Notes: generated by a model from the letters alone, not told the origin. 64,000 bases of DNA from Bagarius yarrelli (GCA_005784505.1 VCAZ01000351.1:1-64000), one strand, 5' to 3'; positions 1-12,477 are shown, counted from the first letter of the stretch. Program-made: numbers and translations.

Positions 1-2300
1 ATAGAATTTATATAGCTTTGCATACATCTATTGTATTACATGTTATATCTTAAATAAAAGTAGAGCCTCCCATTGTGTTGAAACTTCAAAAAGACTAAAG
101 GTCTAAGACGCCTAAGAGAATGTCCCTGGAACACACGACTTCAAGGAGAAGTTGTTCAGGGAAGACCTTATCCTAAAGCAGGAGCTTTGAGGTAAAAGTG
201 AGGTTTATTCACTATATCTTCATCTAACAGGAGCTTATCTGGACAAAACATATACTAAGTGGTATAACAGACAAAAAAGTGCAGAAATGCAAGAAACTGT
301 CCCAAAAGTCCCTGAAGCAACATCCTGGACCCCGTTGCTCTCCAATTTCCATGTGTTCACCTACAAGACCCAGTCTAACAACGCCGGGGGTGGCCCTGGA
401 GAGGGGGGTTCTGTACAGAAAGGCTCTTCCTTACTTCAACGTTTACCCTCCACTAAATTTCTATTACACACCTGCACCTCCTTTCCCTGATTACAGCCTT
501 TAAATTTTCTACCCTTCGAAAGTTAAAGCTATCTGTTTGATTCTTGCTGTGTTCTGAGTCTACTTTGGTTAAAAATGCATTCCATAATTACAATCACACC
601 AACTTACCAACCTTTCCTAGATATACCTTTCATTAAAAAAAGTGTTCTTGCGATTTCTCTCCCTGCATGGAGCATAAGTAGCTGCGCTCCCTTGAAATTA
701 TCATAGTAGATTTGGCAAGACGAGAGCGAGAAAAAAAATCCTCGCAGCCACAGTCGGTCTTGCTTCCTAAGATAAGTTTTGAAAGCAAGTGCAGTTTTTA
801 ACACATAAATAAATGAGAAACTAATTAAAAAACATGGAAATACGAAAATATAAAACTAATCTAACACAACCTGACCTGACAGAATTAGAACTCGAACCTA
901 AACCTGACATAGACACCAACCATTACAAGCAAAACACAGGGGTATAAATACACAACCTAATGAGGGGAACAAGTAAACAACGCCGAAACACAATGAGGAA
1001 ACAATCAACCAATGACAGAACAGGGAGACTGCACGACATGATACTGACAACATAAACAACATGGAGGTCTATGAATAACAAAGAAAGTCTGCTGTTGCCC
1101 TGCGCTGGCCCAGCGGGGCAACGCACCCGGCAAGTCCTGACACATATATAGCACTTATATATAGCATATATATATATAAGCTGCTTCGGTACAGATAAAT
1201 AATAGCAGACATTTAAAAGTGTTGCTCCCTACTTAGAATTGTATATAAACAGATTCAATCAATATTTTATTCATAAATCTGGCATCACTAATTTATATTC
1301 TGAAAGGTGGCAGTAAAAATACATGGCATAACTGATGAAATGTTATCAAGGAAAATGTTCTCAAATCAGTTACTGTGATATCCATCAACAGGCAATAAAT
1401 TATCAGTAATATTTTAATGGACCACAGCAATACTTTATCAGGGCTTGGCAACACTCATCAAAACTTCTTTAATTTGCATGTAAAGGGGCAATACATAGGA
1501 AAATAGTTATATCACGAGTAGAGAAATATTAAATTCTGCCATTTTCGAAGGTGGGAAACGACGTTGAGATATCAATTTTAACATATAGAACGGGCAGAAT
1601 ATTTTTACTGAATATCAAACTCTATAGTTTTAAATATCAACATTTTGATTTTATTTTTCATGACCCTTTTAAAAATATGTTTCATAAAATAAACTGTAAA
1701 ATTGTAAATAGACTTAAATGTGGGCTTAAAATGGTCACTATCTCTAAATAATGACTATTTTTATTTTTAGATGAACTGTCCTTTGGACCAATTAGTGGGT
1801 TAAACTGTTGGTTCAAATATTACCTAGACAGATATTCTCCTTCTTGCAATGATAGATAATGGAAATAAGTAACATATCTAGAGTAAGGCTTTGCATCCTC
1901 TATTAATTCCCAAAGACCTCTATTATACATTACGCAAATCGTAAAGGATAATCATGCCAAAAAAGTAAATATGACCATAACTGGTCTAGAAAAATACACC
2001 GAGCTTTACTTCGATAAAAAGAACAAGTGTTGTACAAATCCATCGTGGTTTTATATGGTGTTTGCGAGAAAGTGTCGTAATTGAATAGAAAAAAAATGTT
2101 AGAATTGTGTGTTATAAACTCGGAATTACGAGCAAAAAAAATCGGTATTCTGACTTTTTAACCGCTTTGCGGATTTGTATTTCACAATTTTAAGATAAGA
2201 AGTCGGAATAATTTTGTTTTCCTGTTTTTATTCAGTGGCAGAAAACGGGCTTCTATAGACGTTACAGCTATTTACCCTCACCCTGTTTCCCCGGAGTAGA
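1..2300. other. Intergenic region upstream of vapb, no gene seen
   Basis: I see no credible coding exon here; the open frames are short and unlike any protein I recognise. The stretch about 900-1142 looks like a degraded LTR on the minus strand. Its reverse complement starts with TGTCAGGACTTGCCGGG, and a TATAAATA box lies at about 944, but I found no partner copy or target duplication, so this is only a possibility. A short TA-rich microsatellite follows at 1146-1182. The rest is AT-rich and featureless to me. Confidence 0.5.
1146..1182. repeat. Short (TA)n-rich microsatellite
   Basis: Two blocks of alternating TA separated by short interruptions. It lies in intergenic DNA and has no visible function. 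Confidence 0.7.
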
Positions 2301-2538
2301 CTCATCTGAGCAGCTGTCGTATATCATCACTCTGACGTAACGGCGAGTCTGACTTACGTCGCCTTTCCTAGCGCATCACAGCTTGGCTGAAGCAGCGCTA
2401 TATAGAAATTTGCAATATTTATTAAATATAGTGGCTGACACGTCAAGGGTTTTGAACAGAGTGATACGGACGTTACAAGCGGCAAATCGAAATTGCAGAA
2501 GACTGTTTTTGCACTGAGGTAACGCTACCGCCGGGGAT
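2300..2538 (+). promoter_or_regulatory. vapb: Probable vapb promoter and 5' UTR
   Basis: The 240 bases before the vapb start codon are richer in GC and CpG than the flanks. They include a CRE-like TGACGTAA at 2333-2340 and a second ACGTC-containing stretch about 15 bases later. No convincing TATA box stands at a fixed distance from a start site; CTATATAG near 2398 is a weak candidate. This would fit a housekeeping promoter. The transcription start cannot be placed from sequence alone. Confidence 0.45.
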
Positions 2539-5500
2539 ATGGCCAGGCCAGAGCAGGTCTTACTACTAGAGCCTCAACACGAGTTAAAATTCCGAGGTGA
2601 GTTGTACACACAGAACACACCACTAGTCCAACCATAGACATCGAAATGAAGAAAGGCAAGGAGGTCATTTACTACAAGGAAGCGAGTCTGTGACACGGCG
2701 TTGCGAATAGGCCGCGGTTTTGGAGTAGACGTGGAACGCTGTAAATGACTTTTTGTTTACGTTAGCTTGATGTGCTAATTGGACAAAAGTGCTATTTACT
2801 TTGCATTCGGTTAAGCGGAGGGTGGGGGTGAACAGTGTTTAGCATTAACAGTAAACTGTACAGATTTATAGATTGGTAATGTAAATGTGGCAAAATTAAC
2901 TAGGCCCACTGTGTTCTCTTATTAGACACTCGATAATCCAAGGTCACAATGCTATTTCCGCTAACGTAATAATATGTTTATTATAATAAAATCACCAGGG
3001 TTTGTGGCTGTTCATTTGTGATACTGTGCTGGATTATTAAGGCGTTCGGGCAGGACAGTGTAGAGGACATTTTGAGGGGCAGCGGCCCAAACCAAATAAA
3101 TGGGGGGTTATAAATATAAATTTAAAGATAATACAGCCGATCAAATTTTCAATTATTGTAGATGTTTTGATAAAACATTTTGCTGCTTACATTAACAGAA
3201 ACGATTTACGGTTTACATTTAAAAATGTGGCCTAGTCAAAGTCCTGACCTGAATCCAATTGAGATGCTGTGGCATGACCTTAAAAAGGTGGTTCATGCTC
3301 AAAAACCCTCCAATGTGGCTAAATTAAAATAATTCTGCAAAGATTAGTGGGCCAAATTTCCTTCACAGCGCTGTAACAGACTCATTGCAAGTTATCGAAA
3401 ACGCTTGATTGCAGTGGTTGCTGCTAAGGGTGGCCCAACTAGTCATTAGGTTTAGGGGGCAAACACTTTTTTTATTCAGGGCTATATAGTTTTGGATTTA
3501 GTTTTCCCTTAATAATAAAAACCTTCATTTTAAAAACTGCATGATGTGTTTATGTCTGTTATCTTTAACTAATATTTAAATTTGTTGATCTGAAACATTA
3601 AAGTGTGACAAACATGCAAAAAAATGGGAAATCAGTAAGGGGGCAAACGCTTTCACACCACTGTAAATATGAAGTGTTATATTACTAGTATCAACTAAAA
3701 CAATGGATTATAATAGGAAGTATAATTAATTGCAAAAATTTAAGTGTGACACTGCTTAATCTTGCTGGAGCTTCGAATTCATGTTTATGATGTTGAACTG
3801 CCTTTAGCAGCCTTCCTTCTCTTTCTCTCCATCTTTGGAGCAATTGTTTTAATTTTTGTTTGTTTTTTTCTTTTGTATTTTTGGACTACAAACTGTGCCA
3901 ACAACATATGTGTGTTATTAACATATAATTAGGTACAATAATTTGATTAGACATTCAAATTCTAGGGACATGAATGTTTTGTAAGTTGTTAGTACTTTTT
4001 AAATTTTATTACACACAGGCACTAAATTACTTATTGCATTGATACCTTCTATTTGGAAGAAACGCAAAGTTTGGAATTTTTGGTACACAAAGAAGACCAG
4101 GGCGTCATTGAAGAAGGTGCTATAAAAAGGTTGCTTCTAAATAAGCAAATACATAGAATCTGCGAAAACATACATAATAACTTATGCAGGTGGGTCCAAA
4201 TTCGGCCTGCAGGTCACATACAGCAACAAAAGCAGAACAGCACTACTCATTTTTAAAAAACGCACTGCATGGACCATTATTAGCTCTGCCCAAAGATAGT
4301 GCAGCATAAGCTCAGAATAAATGTGTCTACTTACTGACAGATACAAAAGAATTTAGTAATATAGTTGATCCTTTTAGAAAGAGGTCCAGCAGCCGTAGAC
4401 TTCATTTTTTTGAAGGGAAATACTTAGGTAATATATAGCTTTTTATATTTAAGTTCAAATAGAAAAAGACTATTTTTGTTATTATTATGAAAGTATTAAT
4501 TATACGAGCAATTATTCCTTAGACAATGTTTGCATGTAAAGTAAAACATTCTCAGGGGTGTCAACCTAGACCCTTTGAACAATGTAATATTGACTTCAGT
4601 AAATTTCTGCATTTATTTTTTGAAGGTAAACAAAGAGATTAATCTTTGTTTACCCTCAAAATGTATTGCAGAAATCTACAGTAAATTTTAATTTTTATTT
4701 ACCTTTAAAATTATTGCAGAGATTCACTAATTGCCTAAAACAACTAATATGTAGTACTGAGAATTAGTAAAATTTCACATAAAATTAATTTAAGGGTAAA
4801 ACCTCTGATTGTTGTCACCAATATAACACTGTAAATATTTGATTGTCCAAATTGTTTGATCAGATCCTTCAAACTAACCTCATAGTCGGTATACATTATA
4901 GATACTAAAGTGTACTGTTATGGTAGGCGAGATATTTTAATAAACCATAGTTAGAAAAGGTATAATAAACACAAAAGCATCTAATTGCCCTCTCTCTGTG
5001 TTGTAGGTCCTTTTACAGATGTAGTGACTACGACCCTAAAGCTTGCTAACCCCACAGATAAAAATGTGTGCTTTAAAGTAAAGACAACTGCGCCACGCCG
5101 CTCTGTGTGCGTCCAAACAGTGGAGTGATTGATGCTGGAACCTCAGTAAATGTGTCTGGTAAATAAATGCATTTCTCATAAAGTCAATATTACTTGCAGC
5201 AATATCAGTTGTAGACTTTCTGCATGAAAAATTACAACTAATTCATGTTTGCATCATCAACAATTTTTAATAGCTTTATAGTTAATAGTATGCATCATAG
5301 CTGGGCATTTGTAACGACCTTCAAAATTGCCTTAAAACATTCTGTTGCAGCTGACAAAATATTTTAATTGGTATAATAGATCAAGATAAAGCTTCAGCTT
5401 TATAATTAATGTAATTTTTATTCATTAAAAGAAATTGTCCTTTTTTCTTTTTGTCGTGTTTGCTAGAAAAAAGAAAATTAGAAAACTTTTAAATCACAAT

Positions 5501-8500
5501 AAAACATAGATAACATAAATGTTTAAAATAGAAATGTTACAATTTTATACACAAAATAAGCTTATTTCATATTTGGTACCTGTTCAAAATAGTTTGGACA
5601 GGGCATGTTTACCTCTTCTTTTCAAAACATTTTGAAGATGCCTGGACATCGAGTTTCTGGAGTTTTGGTGTTTAATCCCATTCTTGCCTGATGCAGGTTG
5701 CCAGCTGCTGTAAAGGTGTGGTCTTTGACGTATTGTTTGTTTAATGATGCACCAAATGTAATAGCTGCAGTATGTGGTTTTACATTGTCCTGCTGAAATA
5801 CACAAGTTTCCCCTAAAATAGAAGTCGTTTGGAGGAGAGCATATGTTGCTCTAAACCTTTATATGCCTTTCAGCATTTATAGTGCCCTCCAAAACATTCA
5901 AGCTGCCCATACCGTATGCCCTTATGCCCCCAGTACCATCAGAGACCTTGGCCCAGGGGACATAACAGTGCACCTGGATCATGTTCACATATGGTTTTCC
6001 TTTTTGCATGATAGAGCTTGACTTGGCATTTACGGATGTCAAGGTGGATTGTGTTTACCATCACTGGCTTCTGGATGTATTCCTGGGCCCATTTAGTAAT
6101 GTCAATCAGAAAATCATGCTGATGAGTGCTGCACTGTCGTCTGAGGACCTGAAGCATCCAACAAACGTCTTCGGCCTTGTCCCTTACACACAGTGATTTC
6201 TCCAGTTTCTCTAAATCTTTTGATAATGTTATGCACTGTAGATGATAAGATTTGCAATTTGATGTTAAGGAACGTTGTTTTTAAAGTATTCCACAATCTT
6301 TTTATGCACTTTTTTACAGATAAGAGGGCCTCTCTGTATTGTATTTTCAGCCCTTTATTGCTCCGCGCCAACTGTTGAGAACTGTAGCAGGCATGAAATT
6401 TTAAATTAGCTTATTTAGTGGATAAAAATGTAGAATTTTTAAGTTTAATCCTTTATCTATATTCTATTGTAAATAAAATATTAACTCATGTGATTTGAAA
6501 GTCTTAATTTTATTCGAATTTTAAAAACTTCCCAACTTCTCTGAAATTCCGGTTAGGGTTCCGGATTGTAACTCCAGAGACTTGAGTTTGCTTTAGCATT
6601 CCTCGTAAGTATAATTAGAATGTAAAATGTAATTTAAGGTGTCTGCTAATGTAAGAAATATACCTGTGGATGCAGACACCCTTATTCAGAGAGACTTGCA
6701 TTTATCTCCTTTTTATACAACTAAGCAGTTAAGGTTTAAAAGCGCCGTGTGGTAGCAGATTGTTGGTCCTGGGAAGTAAGCCCACAATCCCCTGTCAGCA
6801 GTCCAGCACCTTAACCACTGAGCAACTTACCCCTTTTGAAATTTTACAATTTACAATGTAGCCCGTTGATTGTTAATTTCACAAATATATATTAGAAATA
6901 TTGTGTGTTTGTGGCTTTTGCACCATTTTTGTGTGTCATTATTTTGCTATGAAATTGCCTAAGCTATACCACTCTCTGGCTACAGCATTTACATAAATCA
7001 CAAATGAAACACTAGTAAATAGACTGGCAGAAATAAGACTGACCACATTCCCCCTTTGCACACTTTTTGGTTCCAGGTCTCTGGGAATTGGAATAACATC
7101 AAATAATATTAGAAGCACACTTTTAAAACAATGCTGTCTATAGCCAAATGAAATTTTCGAGAATGAAAATATATCCTAATGTTGACTTGTCAGTTCTAAG
7201 TGTTTTTGCTATTTTTTAAAATAAAATTTCTATGTGCTTTTACAGTCATGCTGCAGCCATTTGATTATGACCCTAATGAGAAAAGCAAGCACAAGTTTAT
7301 GGTGCAGTCATTATTGGCCCCGTCTGACATGATTGATATGGAGAGTCTGGTGAGTACTTAAGTTGACTGGTTTAACCAAAACAAATCTGCACACACTGAA
7401 ATAATTACTGCCTTTTGGTACATAAGCATTGTTGAAAGTTTCTTTATTTTTTACAGTGTGCCACTTCAGTCCAGCTTAAATATTTGCATTTCATGTGGGA
7501 ATAGATGATCAGATTCATATCTGTTTCGCTGAGACGCATATATGTGGTCAACTGAAAATGAAAGCATTTGGACAAATTAGATAGCTTTCCGATGAGAAAA
7601 AAATGCATAAGGTGACAATGTGTAAATTGGCCAAAAATTGTCCTACAAAAAGAGTTGTTGATCCACTTCAAATGCTGACTATACATGGTCAAAGGTTTGA
7701 CCATGTTTGACCAACACTCACACCAATGTGCACTTGAACATCTATCCATCAATGTATTGTCTACACCCTCCTATTAGTAATCAGGATCACAGGGATCTGC
7801 TGGGGTCTCTCCCAGCTGTCATCGGGACAGATCGCCAGTCCATCGCAGAGCCATTTGCAGAGAAACAAGCACACTCACACTCACTACTATGGTCAAACTG
7901 GAATCACCAATCAACCGAACATACATTCACAGCATTTAGCAGTCCAGAGCAACATACAAAAAGTGTTTTAAGTCACATCATTCAACAGCTCAGTAGTGGT
8001 ACAATAGCTCACAGATCAGAATGTAACAACCACAAAATGTCAGAATGTCAAGTTCTAGGTATTTGTTAAGGAAGTGGGTCTTAAATTGTCTCTTGAAGAC
8101 AGCCAGTGACAGTTGTTCTGACTTTTTTTGGAAGTTCATTCCAAATTCTTGTCGTCTTGGTGCCAGAATAGAGAAAAGTCTTGAGGCAGACCTACCTTGT
8201 GTCCCAGGGGACTGTGGGACTAGTTGAGCGGTACTTGTGAATCTAAGGGAGCATAGTGCTATTTAAGGAGTGATAAGTGCTTGAAAGTAAGAGTGTGTTG
8301 CTTCGTTTTTGGCTTTGTATGCAAGCATCAGTGTTTTGAATCTGATGCGTGCAGCTACTGGGAGCCAGTGGAGGAAGTGCAGCAGTGGAATGGTGTGTGA
8401 AAACTTGGTAGGTTGAAAAAAAAAACACGTGCAGCTGCATTCTTATTCATCTGCAGAGGACAAATTGCACTCAGACGAAGATCTCCCAGGAGCGAGTTGC

Positions 8501-10509
8501 AGTAGTCTAGTTGAGAAATTATGAGACTGCACTGAGCAACTGAGTGGCGTAAATAGATAAAAATGGTCGATTCCTCCTGATGTTATGGAGGATAAACCTG
8601 TAGAATCAGGGTAAGTTAGCAACATGTGAGGAAAAGAATAATTAATTGTCCATAGTTACCCCAACATGTTTTTGGACTGTGGGAGGAAACCGGAGAACTC
8701 GGAGTAAACCCACACAAGCACAGGTAGAACATACAAACTCCACAAGAAGACCCCTTCCGGGGATTCCTGATATTTTTATCTAGATTTGTTATGGTGGCAG
8801 ATCACTGAAGCAAAATGTATAAACAGGTATTTGTATAGAAATTAAAGGTTTAATAGGTGTAAAAGGTATTAAATGTTTTGTTATTCTGGTTTTTCCTCAT
8901 ATCTCGATTCATTAAGTTCTTCTTCTTCTTCTCCTTTCAGCTATTTCCTTTTAGGGGTCGCCACAGCGAATCATCTGTCTCCACCTAATTCTATTCTCTA
9001 CATCCTCTTTACTCACACCCACTAACTTTATGTCCTCGTTTATCACATCCATATACCCCTCTTTGGACTTCCTCTTTGCCCTCTGCCTGGTAGCTTCATT
9101 TCTAACATTCTCCTACCAATATATTCACTATCCCTCCTTTGTACATGTCCAAACCACCTTAATCTGGCTTCCTTGACCTTCTCCCCAAAACATCCAACAT
9201 GAGCTGACCCCCTGATGAACTCTGCTACTTCCAGCTCTTTCACCTGTCTCTTACTCAGCACCACTGTCTGTAAACTATACATCACAGACATGGTTCACAT
9301 GGTTCTAGATGATATTCTCCTGTTACACATCACTCCTGACACATTTCTCCACCCATTTCAATCTGCCTGTACTTGCTTCTTTACCTCTTTTACACATTCT
9401 CCATTGCTCTGGACTGTCTACCACAAGTACATGAACTTCTGTACCTTCTTCACCTTTTCACTCTTTCATTCAAACACATGTACTCTGTCTCCAGGTTTTC
9501 CTCCACCTGCTCCCTGCTCTCACTACAGATCACAATGTCATCTGCAAACATCATTGTCCAAAAAAATTCCTGTCTGACCCTGTCTGTCAACCAATCCATC
9601 ACCACAGCAAACAAGAAGGGGCTCAGAGCTGATCCCTCATGCAGTCCCACCTGCACTTTGAACTCCTCTGTCTGACCTACTGCACACCTCACAACTGTCC
9701 TACTTCCCTCATACATATGCTGCACCACCCTGACATACTTTTCTGCTATTCCTGACTTCCGCATTCCTGACAGTACCACAGCTCTTCTCTTGGTACCCTG
9801 TCATATGCTTTCTCCAGGTCTACAACAACTGGGCATAAAGCCATAATGCTGCGCACAAATATTCACTACCCTCCTTACCCTAGCTTCCACTACTCTTTCC
9901 CATACCTTCAACAATGACTCGTCAACTTTAATGCCTCTGAAGTTTTGCAACTCTGCACATCACCCTTGTTCTTGAAGATAGGCACCGTGACACTCCTCCT
10001 TCCTTTCTCAGGCATCTTCTCACTCAATAAAATCCTGTTAAACAATCTAATAAGAAATTCCACTGCTACAACCTCCATCGGTATTTCATCAGGTCCAGCC
10101 GTCTTTCCTCTTTTCATTCTCTTCAAAGCCATTCTAACTTCCCTCTGCCTTGGTAAATTGTACAAGTCCTTCTCTCTAACCTAGTGTACAACTCATCATA
10201 TGCCTTATGCTTGGCCTTAGCCATTGCCCTTTTTACTCTGTGCTACAAATCCTGGTATTCCTCTCTATCCAGTTGCAAAGGTAGTCCTTTCCATGTCCCA
10301 CTTTTTCTTGGCTTCACTCTTGGCTTCTCCTCCATCCACATGACACACCTAGCACCTTTCTTCCTGTCTCCAAGATCACTTTTGCTGTAGTTTGCCATTT
10401 ATCTAAAAACACTAACTGACCGCCCTTAAGCCTGTTTCAACTCCTGTCTAAATTCTTCACAGTATTCTTCCTTTTTCAGCTTCCACCACTTGGTTTTCTT
10501 CTCTTCCTT

Positions 10510-10540
<31 letters not shown>

Positions 10541-12391
10541 CCAGACCAACATCTTCATTTTACACACCACCATTCTATGCGGCCTGGCTACCCTCTCTCA
10601 GTCACTCATCTCTTTCAGATTGCTTCGTCTACATAAAATGTAACCTGCCTGTGTGCTCCTTCCTCCACTCTTATAGGTCACTATATGCTCCTCTCTATTC
10701 CGGAAAAAAAGTATTTACCACAGCTATCGCTATCATTTTAGCAAAGTCTACTATCATTTGTCCTTTACTGTTCCTTTCCCTAACTCCAAACCTGACCAAC
10801 ACTTCATCAACTCTGTTCCCCTCACCAACATGTCCATTAAAGTCTGCGTCTATCTCTACTCTATCTCCTTTTGGAATACTCACGATAACCTCATCTAACT
10901 CACGCCAGAATCTCTCTCTCTTCTTCTAACTCACAGTCTACAACATTCACCATCAGCCCTTCATTTTCTAACTTCAGACTAATCACCCTGTCTGACACTC
11001 ATTTTACAGAACATTCCTTACAAACTCAGGATCACCCCTACCCCATTTCTGTTCCTATCCACACCATGATAAAACAACTTAAATCCCGATCCAATACTAC
11101 AAGCCTTGCTATACTTCTACCTGGTCTCATGCATACAAAATATATTCTCTATTATATCCACCAGCTCTCTACCTTTCCCTTTCATTTTCCCTATCATCAG
11201 TCGTACACTCTAGCCCTTCCTCCTCTTTCTGTCTATTTACACATCTTCCTCCTCCTCTTCTTTGACCAACAGTAGCCCAATTTTCGGCGGCATCCTGTAG
11301 GTCACTTCTATCATAATTCTAAGAGGTGGTTTTACTGCCTTTCTACACGGATGGGATGGATGGGACATGTAAATACAAGTTTTGCACATGTGCAATTACA
11401 TACATATCACAGATCAAATTTAAATGTAAGCCCCGTGCATATTAACCCAAATAATTTAATTAGTGCTCATGCTGCTTTACCATTCATCAATCAAATTGAT
11501 TTCATTCCAAATTGAAACAAAAACTGTTCATGTGAATGTAGGTACAGTTAAAAACTATAGCAACAGTAGAAGGTCCTGGTTAATTACAGCCTAGACCATT
11601 TTCCTGACATTTTGCAAACTATTTTTCTAATTTTTTTTCATGCAGTGGAAGGAAGCCAAGCCTGAGGAACTGATGGACTCCAAGCTGCGATGTGTCTTTG
11701 AAATTCCAAACGAGAATGAGAAAACGGTAATTATAATTTTATTTGAAAACCAAAAACGTGTGTGCCTCCTGATTTAAAATGATCTAAAATTTTGTGTCAA
11801 TGTGAATAAAAATATTTACATTGTGTTTCCGTTTAATAAGCAAAATTAATCTTATGAGTTTACTGTGTCTCTGTGTATGTGTGGTTGTGTGTGCGAATGC
11901 CTGCAAAATGTTATTAGCATGAAATAGACAGCAGTAGGATGATTTCCTCTAGTTTTTTTAAATCGGATTCATCCATGAAGTTGGGGTCCAGTCTCGATGA
12001 TGGAGAGGTGAAAAGGATTATGGAAGAGTGCAGAAGACTTCAGGTGGAGGTGCAGCGATTAAGAGAAGAAAACAAACAGATAAGGGTAATGTTTTTATTT
12101 TACACACCAGCTAGCAGAAAAATAGATGCATATGACAAATAAAGGATTGCATATTAAATACTATAAAAAGTGAATACTTAATTTAAAATTAAAATAAAAC
12201 AGCCTATTCTTTTGCATTTTCTATAGCAGGAGGATGACTATCTACGAATGAGGAAAAACACAATGATGGCCGCTCAGCATTCCGCACCTTCATCTGCCAC
12301 AGTGAAGGAGGAGAGCTTAAGCATGAGAGTCATCGCTGTAATTGTTTTGTTCTTTGTCATCGGAGTTACCGTAGGGAAGTTAATCTTGTAA
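2539..12391 (+). CDS. vapb: VAMP-associated protein B (VAPB), six coding exons, one apparent frameshift
   Basis: ER tail-anchored membrane-contact receptor that binds FFAT motifs of lipid-transfer proteins. Coding exons: 2539-2596, 5007-5158, 7246-7349, 11646-11726, 11918-12085 and 12230-12391; all introns are GT-AG. With one base restored in exon 2 the protein is 241 residues (human 243). An N-terminal MSP domain (about residues 7-124) ends near the exon 4/5 boundary. It keeps PFTDVVTT, the KHKFMVQ strand that contacts FFAT, and DSKLRCVFE. Exon 5 encodes a coiled coil (MEECRRLQVEVQRLREENK) and exon 6 a C-terminal membrane anchor, about residues 222-241. EPQHELKFRG and VIDAG favour VAPB over VAPA. 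Exon 2 as given lacks one base at 5102-5103, in the Tyr codon of the RRYCVRPN loop, so the literal frame stops at 5126-5128. All other exons are intact, so a sequencing or assembly indel is likelier than a pseudogene. Exon 6 may start at 12227 or 12230. Confidence 0.93.
3221..3665 (+). mobile_element. Tc1-like transposon, 3' remnant
   Basis: The + strand reads WPSQSPDLNPIE followed by LWHDLKK, the block holding the last catalytic Glu of Tc1-family DD34E transposases. It then decays through in-frame stops. A terminal-repeat-like end, GGGGGCAAACGCTTTCACAC, closes the element near 3665, and a related GGGGGCAAACAC occurs at about 3457. The 5' half is missing. The remnant lies in vapb intron 1 and cannot be active. 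Confidence 0.8.
3780..4585. other. vapb intron 1, no feature recognised
   Basis: AT-rich intronic sequence between the Tc1 remnant and the 4.6 kb inverted repeat. A 67-codon open frame at 4053-4256 matches nothing I recognise and lacks splice context, so I do not call it a gene. Confidence 0.5.
4590..4690. repeat. Imperfect inverted repeat with a perfect 12-bp core hairpin
   Basis: GGTAAACAAAGA at 4625-4636 is followed after six bases by its exact complement TCTTTGTTTACC at 4643-4654. The symmetry continues outward imperfectly on both sides (GTAAATTTCTGCA against TGCAGAAATCTAC), giving arms of roughly 45 bp. The core contains two opposed GTAAACA forkhead-type motifs. It could be a tiny snap-back MITE or a chance regulatory palindrome in vapb intron 1. 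Confidence 0.7.
5510..6560 (-). mobile_element. Tc1-like transposon, decayed transposase on the minus strand
   Basis: Minus-strand fragments across about 5584-6371 resemble a Tc1/mariner transposase. The N-terminal part has a helix-turn-helix region ending in GQGRRRLLDA. The middle shows WAKVSDGTGGIRAYG and NVLEGTINAE, and the last part is a degraded catalytic region. The frame is broken several times. The flanks share AATAAGCTTATTT at about 5556 and TTAGCTTATTTAG at about 6405 as possible terminal-repeat remnants. It lies in vapb intron 2 and is inactive. Confidence 0.75.
6675..6835 (-). repeat. tRNA-derived SINE, minus strand, degraded
   Basis: The + strand ends with CAGTCCAGCACCTTAACCAC and TGAGC. 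That is the reverse complement of a tRNA-like head carrying an A box (TGGTTAAGGTG type). The other end has ATTCAGAGAGACTTGCATTTA, the reverse of the SINE tail seen intact at 45.7 kb. It lies in vapb intron 2. Confidence 0.7.
7490..7640. repeat. Interspersed repeat shared with 59.15 kb
   Basis: TTCATATCTGTTT followed by GCTGAGAC recurs almost unchanged at about 59161-59180, and both copies continue into similar AAATG and CCGATCA/CCGATGAG segments. It is probably a small nonautonomous DNA element. I cannot define its ends. It lies in vapb intron 3. Confidence 0.5.
7735..8760 (+). repeat. Interspersed fish repeat split by a second repeat of about 700 bp
   Basis: The left part (about 7740-7925) has GGTCTCTCCCAGCTGTCATC and CGCCAGTCCATCGCAGAGCC. 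The right part (about 8645-8750) has TTTTTGGACTGTGGGAGGAA and CACACAAGCACAGGTAGAAC. These are consecutive parts of one common fish repeat, as I remember it. The roughly 700 bp between them (about 7926-8644) is a different medium-copy repeat with CTGGGAGCCAGTGGAGGAAG. I cannot assign that one to a class. It lies in vapb intron 3. Confidence 0.55.
8915..11335 (-). pseudogene. RTE-clade LINE, decayed, antisense in vapb intron 3
   Basis: Minus-strand fragments appear in LINE order. An endonuclease segment lies around 10695-10883 (VEIDADFNGHVGEGN). A reverse transcriptase start is at 9908-10165 (KRGKTAGPDEIPMEVV), and the RT core is at 9450-9779 (GSALSPFLFAVVMDWL, then FADDIVICS with the catalytic FADD). 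The C-terminal region is at 9043-9291 (RLRWFGHVQRR and an RR-M-PG-R-RG tail), typical of RTE/BovB-like LINEs. Many frameshifts and stops separate the pieces. A T-run at 10517-10540 interrupts it. The 3' end is at about 8915. It is inactive; full-length copies are about 3 kb, so this one is fairly complete but dead. Confidence 0.85.
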
Positions 12392-12476
12392 AAATAAGGA
12401 TATAGTCAAGATTAGAGACAGCATGCAGTGTGAATGAAACAAAATGAATTTTGATGCCAAATATCCAGTTGCATTT

Positions 12477-12477
<1 letters not shown>
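12392..12477 (+). other. vapb: Start of the vapb 3' UTR
   Basis: Sequence directly after the stop codon at 12389-12391. The poly(A) site cannot be fixed. AATAAA motifs occur much later, for example at 15691-15696, but a microsatellite and a Tc1 element intervene. Confidence 0.4.

Noticed and set aside
7707..8069. 120-codon open frame in vapb intron 3
   Set aside because: It spans the junction between two interspersed repeats and is not protein-like.
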